Positions 63,543 through 64,000 of a stretch of 64,000 bases of DNA are shown here, one piece after another. The DNA is from an uncultured Bradyrhizobium sp. (GTDB lineage Bacteria > Pseudomonadota > Alphaproteobacteria > Rhizobiales > Xanthobacteraceae): positions 62,001 through 126,000 of the forward strand of contig NZ_CAKZJO010000057.1 in assembly GCF_936943645.1 (NCBI RefSeq), given 5' to 3'. The notes below the pieces were generated by a model. The model was not told where the DNA came from. It ran no database searches and saw only the letters and a program-made list of their open reading frames with translations. The translations under genes were made by a program, and so were the position numbers. Numbering within the stretch: the first letter of the stretch is position 1; each line of letters starts with the position of its first letter.

Positions 63543-64000
63543 CTATTTCAACGGCTCCAGCACGGAGACGTAGTTCGCAACCGCAGCACCGCCCATGTTG
63601 AAGATGCCGCCGAGCTTGGCGTTCTTGAGCTGCATGCCCTCGGGCGCCTGGCCGGCGAGCTGCATCGCGGTCATCACATGCATGGAAACGCCGGTGGCGC
63701 CGATCGGGTGGCCCTTGGCCTTGAGGCCGCCGGACGGATTGACCGGCAGCTTGCCGTCCTTGAGCGTCCAGCCTTCCTTGATGGCGCGGGCGCCCTGCCC
63801 CCGCGGCGTCAGGCCCATCGCTTCGTACTCGATCAACTCGGCGACGGTGAAGCAGTCATGGGTCTCGACGAAGGAGAGATCGTTAAGCGTGACACCCGCC
63901 TTCTCCAGCGCGCGTTGCCAGGCGACGGTGCAGCCCTCGAATTGCAGGATGTCGCGCTTGGACATCGGCAGGAAGTCCTGGGCGTGCGCGGTGGCGCGGA
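63543..64000 (-). CDS. SCPx-type thiolase / acetyl-CoA acetyltransferase, C-terminal part (start outside window)
   Basis: The frame is open to the right edge, so the N-terminal half with the nucleophile is missing; the ATG at 63965 is internal (QDFLPMSKRDILQ). The visible part has ETHDCFTVAELIEYEAMGL, the conserved NPSGGLKAKGHPIGATGVSM with catalytic His, and FNMGGAAVANYVSVLEP, a pattern of the SCPx/non-specific-lipid-transfer-type thiolases. It probably cleaves 3-ketoacyl-CoA, and could work with the CaiB, DUF35 and Ltp2-like genes nearby. Confidence 0.9.
   Translation of the reverse strand, partial: RATAHAQDFLPMSKRDILQFEGCTVAWQRALEKAGVTLNDLSFVETHDCFTVAELIEYEAMGLTPRGQGARAIKEGWTLKDGKLPVNPSGGLKAKGHPIGATGVSMHVMTAMQLAGQAPEGMQLKNAKLGGIFNMGGAAVANYVSVLEPLK

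Overview
The window is a 64 kb piece of a GC-rich alphaproteobacterial chromosome, most likely Bradyrhizobium or a close relative. The evidence is the very high GC3 with long mirror ORFs opposite real genes, the amount of acyl-CoA and CoA-ester metabolism, and many dispersed palindromic repeats of types I associate with Bradyrhizobium (the GTCATTGCGAGGAG type, the GTGGGCACGGC type, the GCGTTTTC...GAAAACGC type and a larger 0.6 kb element). I found no rRNA, tRNA, CRISPR array, transposase or prophage. About 55 protein genes are supported. Two run off the ends: a metallophosphoesterase on the left and an SCPx-type thiolase on the right.

Region 1 (1-20 kb) is mostly housekeeping and regulation. 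It holds an MDR-type oxidoreductase, a small membrane protein resembling phage T4 Imm, guaB, a DHA2-type drug exporter, a TorS/TorR-like multistep phosphorelay pair, rlmE with ppx/gppA, an orphan form-II CoxL-like molybdoenzyme, a hotdog dehydratase, a UPF0178 protein with an Uup-type ABC-F ATPase, a D-threonine-aldolase-like PLP enzyme and a BaiN/HI0933-type flavoprotein.

Region 2 (20-37 kb) is acyl-CoA catabolism. A long minus-strand run, mmsA, isobutyryl-CoA dehydrogenase, 3-hydroxyisobutyryl-CoA hydrolase and mmsB, followed by an acyl-CoA synthetase, a MaoC protein and an SDR, reads as valine/branched-chain degradation. A divergent LysR regulator shares an inverted-repeat operator with mmsA. 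A paaI-type thioesterase with a TetR gene is divergent from an enoyl-CoA hydratase around a perfect 16-bp palindrome. A thiolase, an MFS permease, an OprB porin and a ZntB/CorA transporter follow.

Region 3 (37-48 kb) opens with a 0.6 kb noncoding repeat. Next comes an operon of TetR, AcuI-like acrylyl-CoA reductase, AhpD-like protein, acyl-CoA dehydrogenase and a two-subunit CoA-transferase/hydrolase. Three Tad-type pseudopilin genes (TadG with a vWA domain plus two TadE-like) and a D-2-hydroxyacid dehydrogenase complete it.

Region 4 (48-64 kb) includes a GMC oxidoreductase and an IclR-controlled acyl-CoA carboxylase: carboxyltransferase and a stand-alone 73-aa biotin carrier, with no biotin carboxylase in view. 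A TAXI-type TRAP transporter is followed at once by a three-domain glutaminase-STAS-cyclic-nucleotide-binding fusion, the most unusual gene set in the window. At the end lie a MazG-like protein, a carboxymuconolactone-decarboxylase-family protein, a 33-aa membrane peptide, and a DUF35 plus Cys-less thiolase pair resembling steroid side-chain retro-aldolases, followed by a CaiB-type CoA-transferase and an SCPx thiolase.

All function calls come from reading motifs and gene order by eye. No database search was run.
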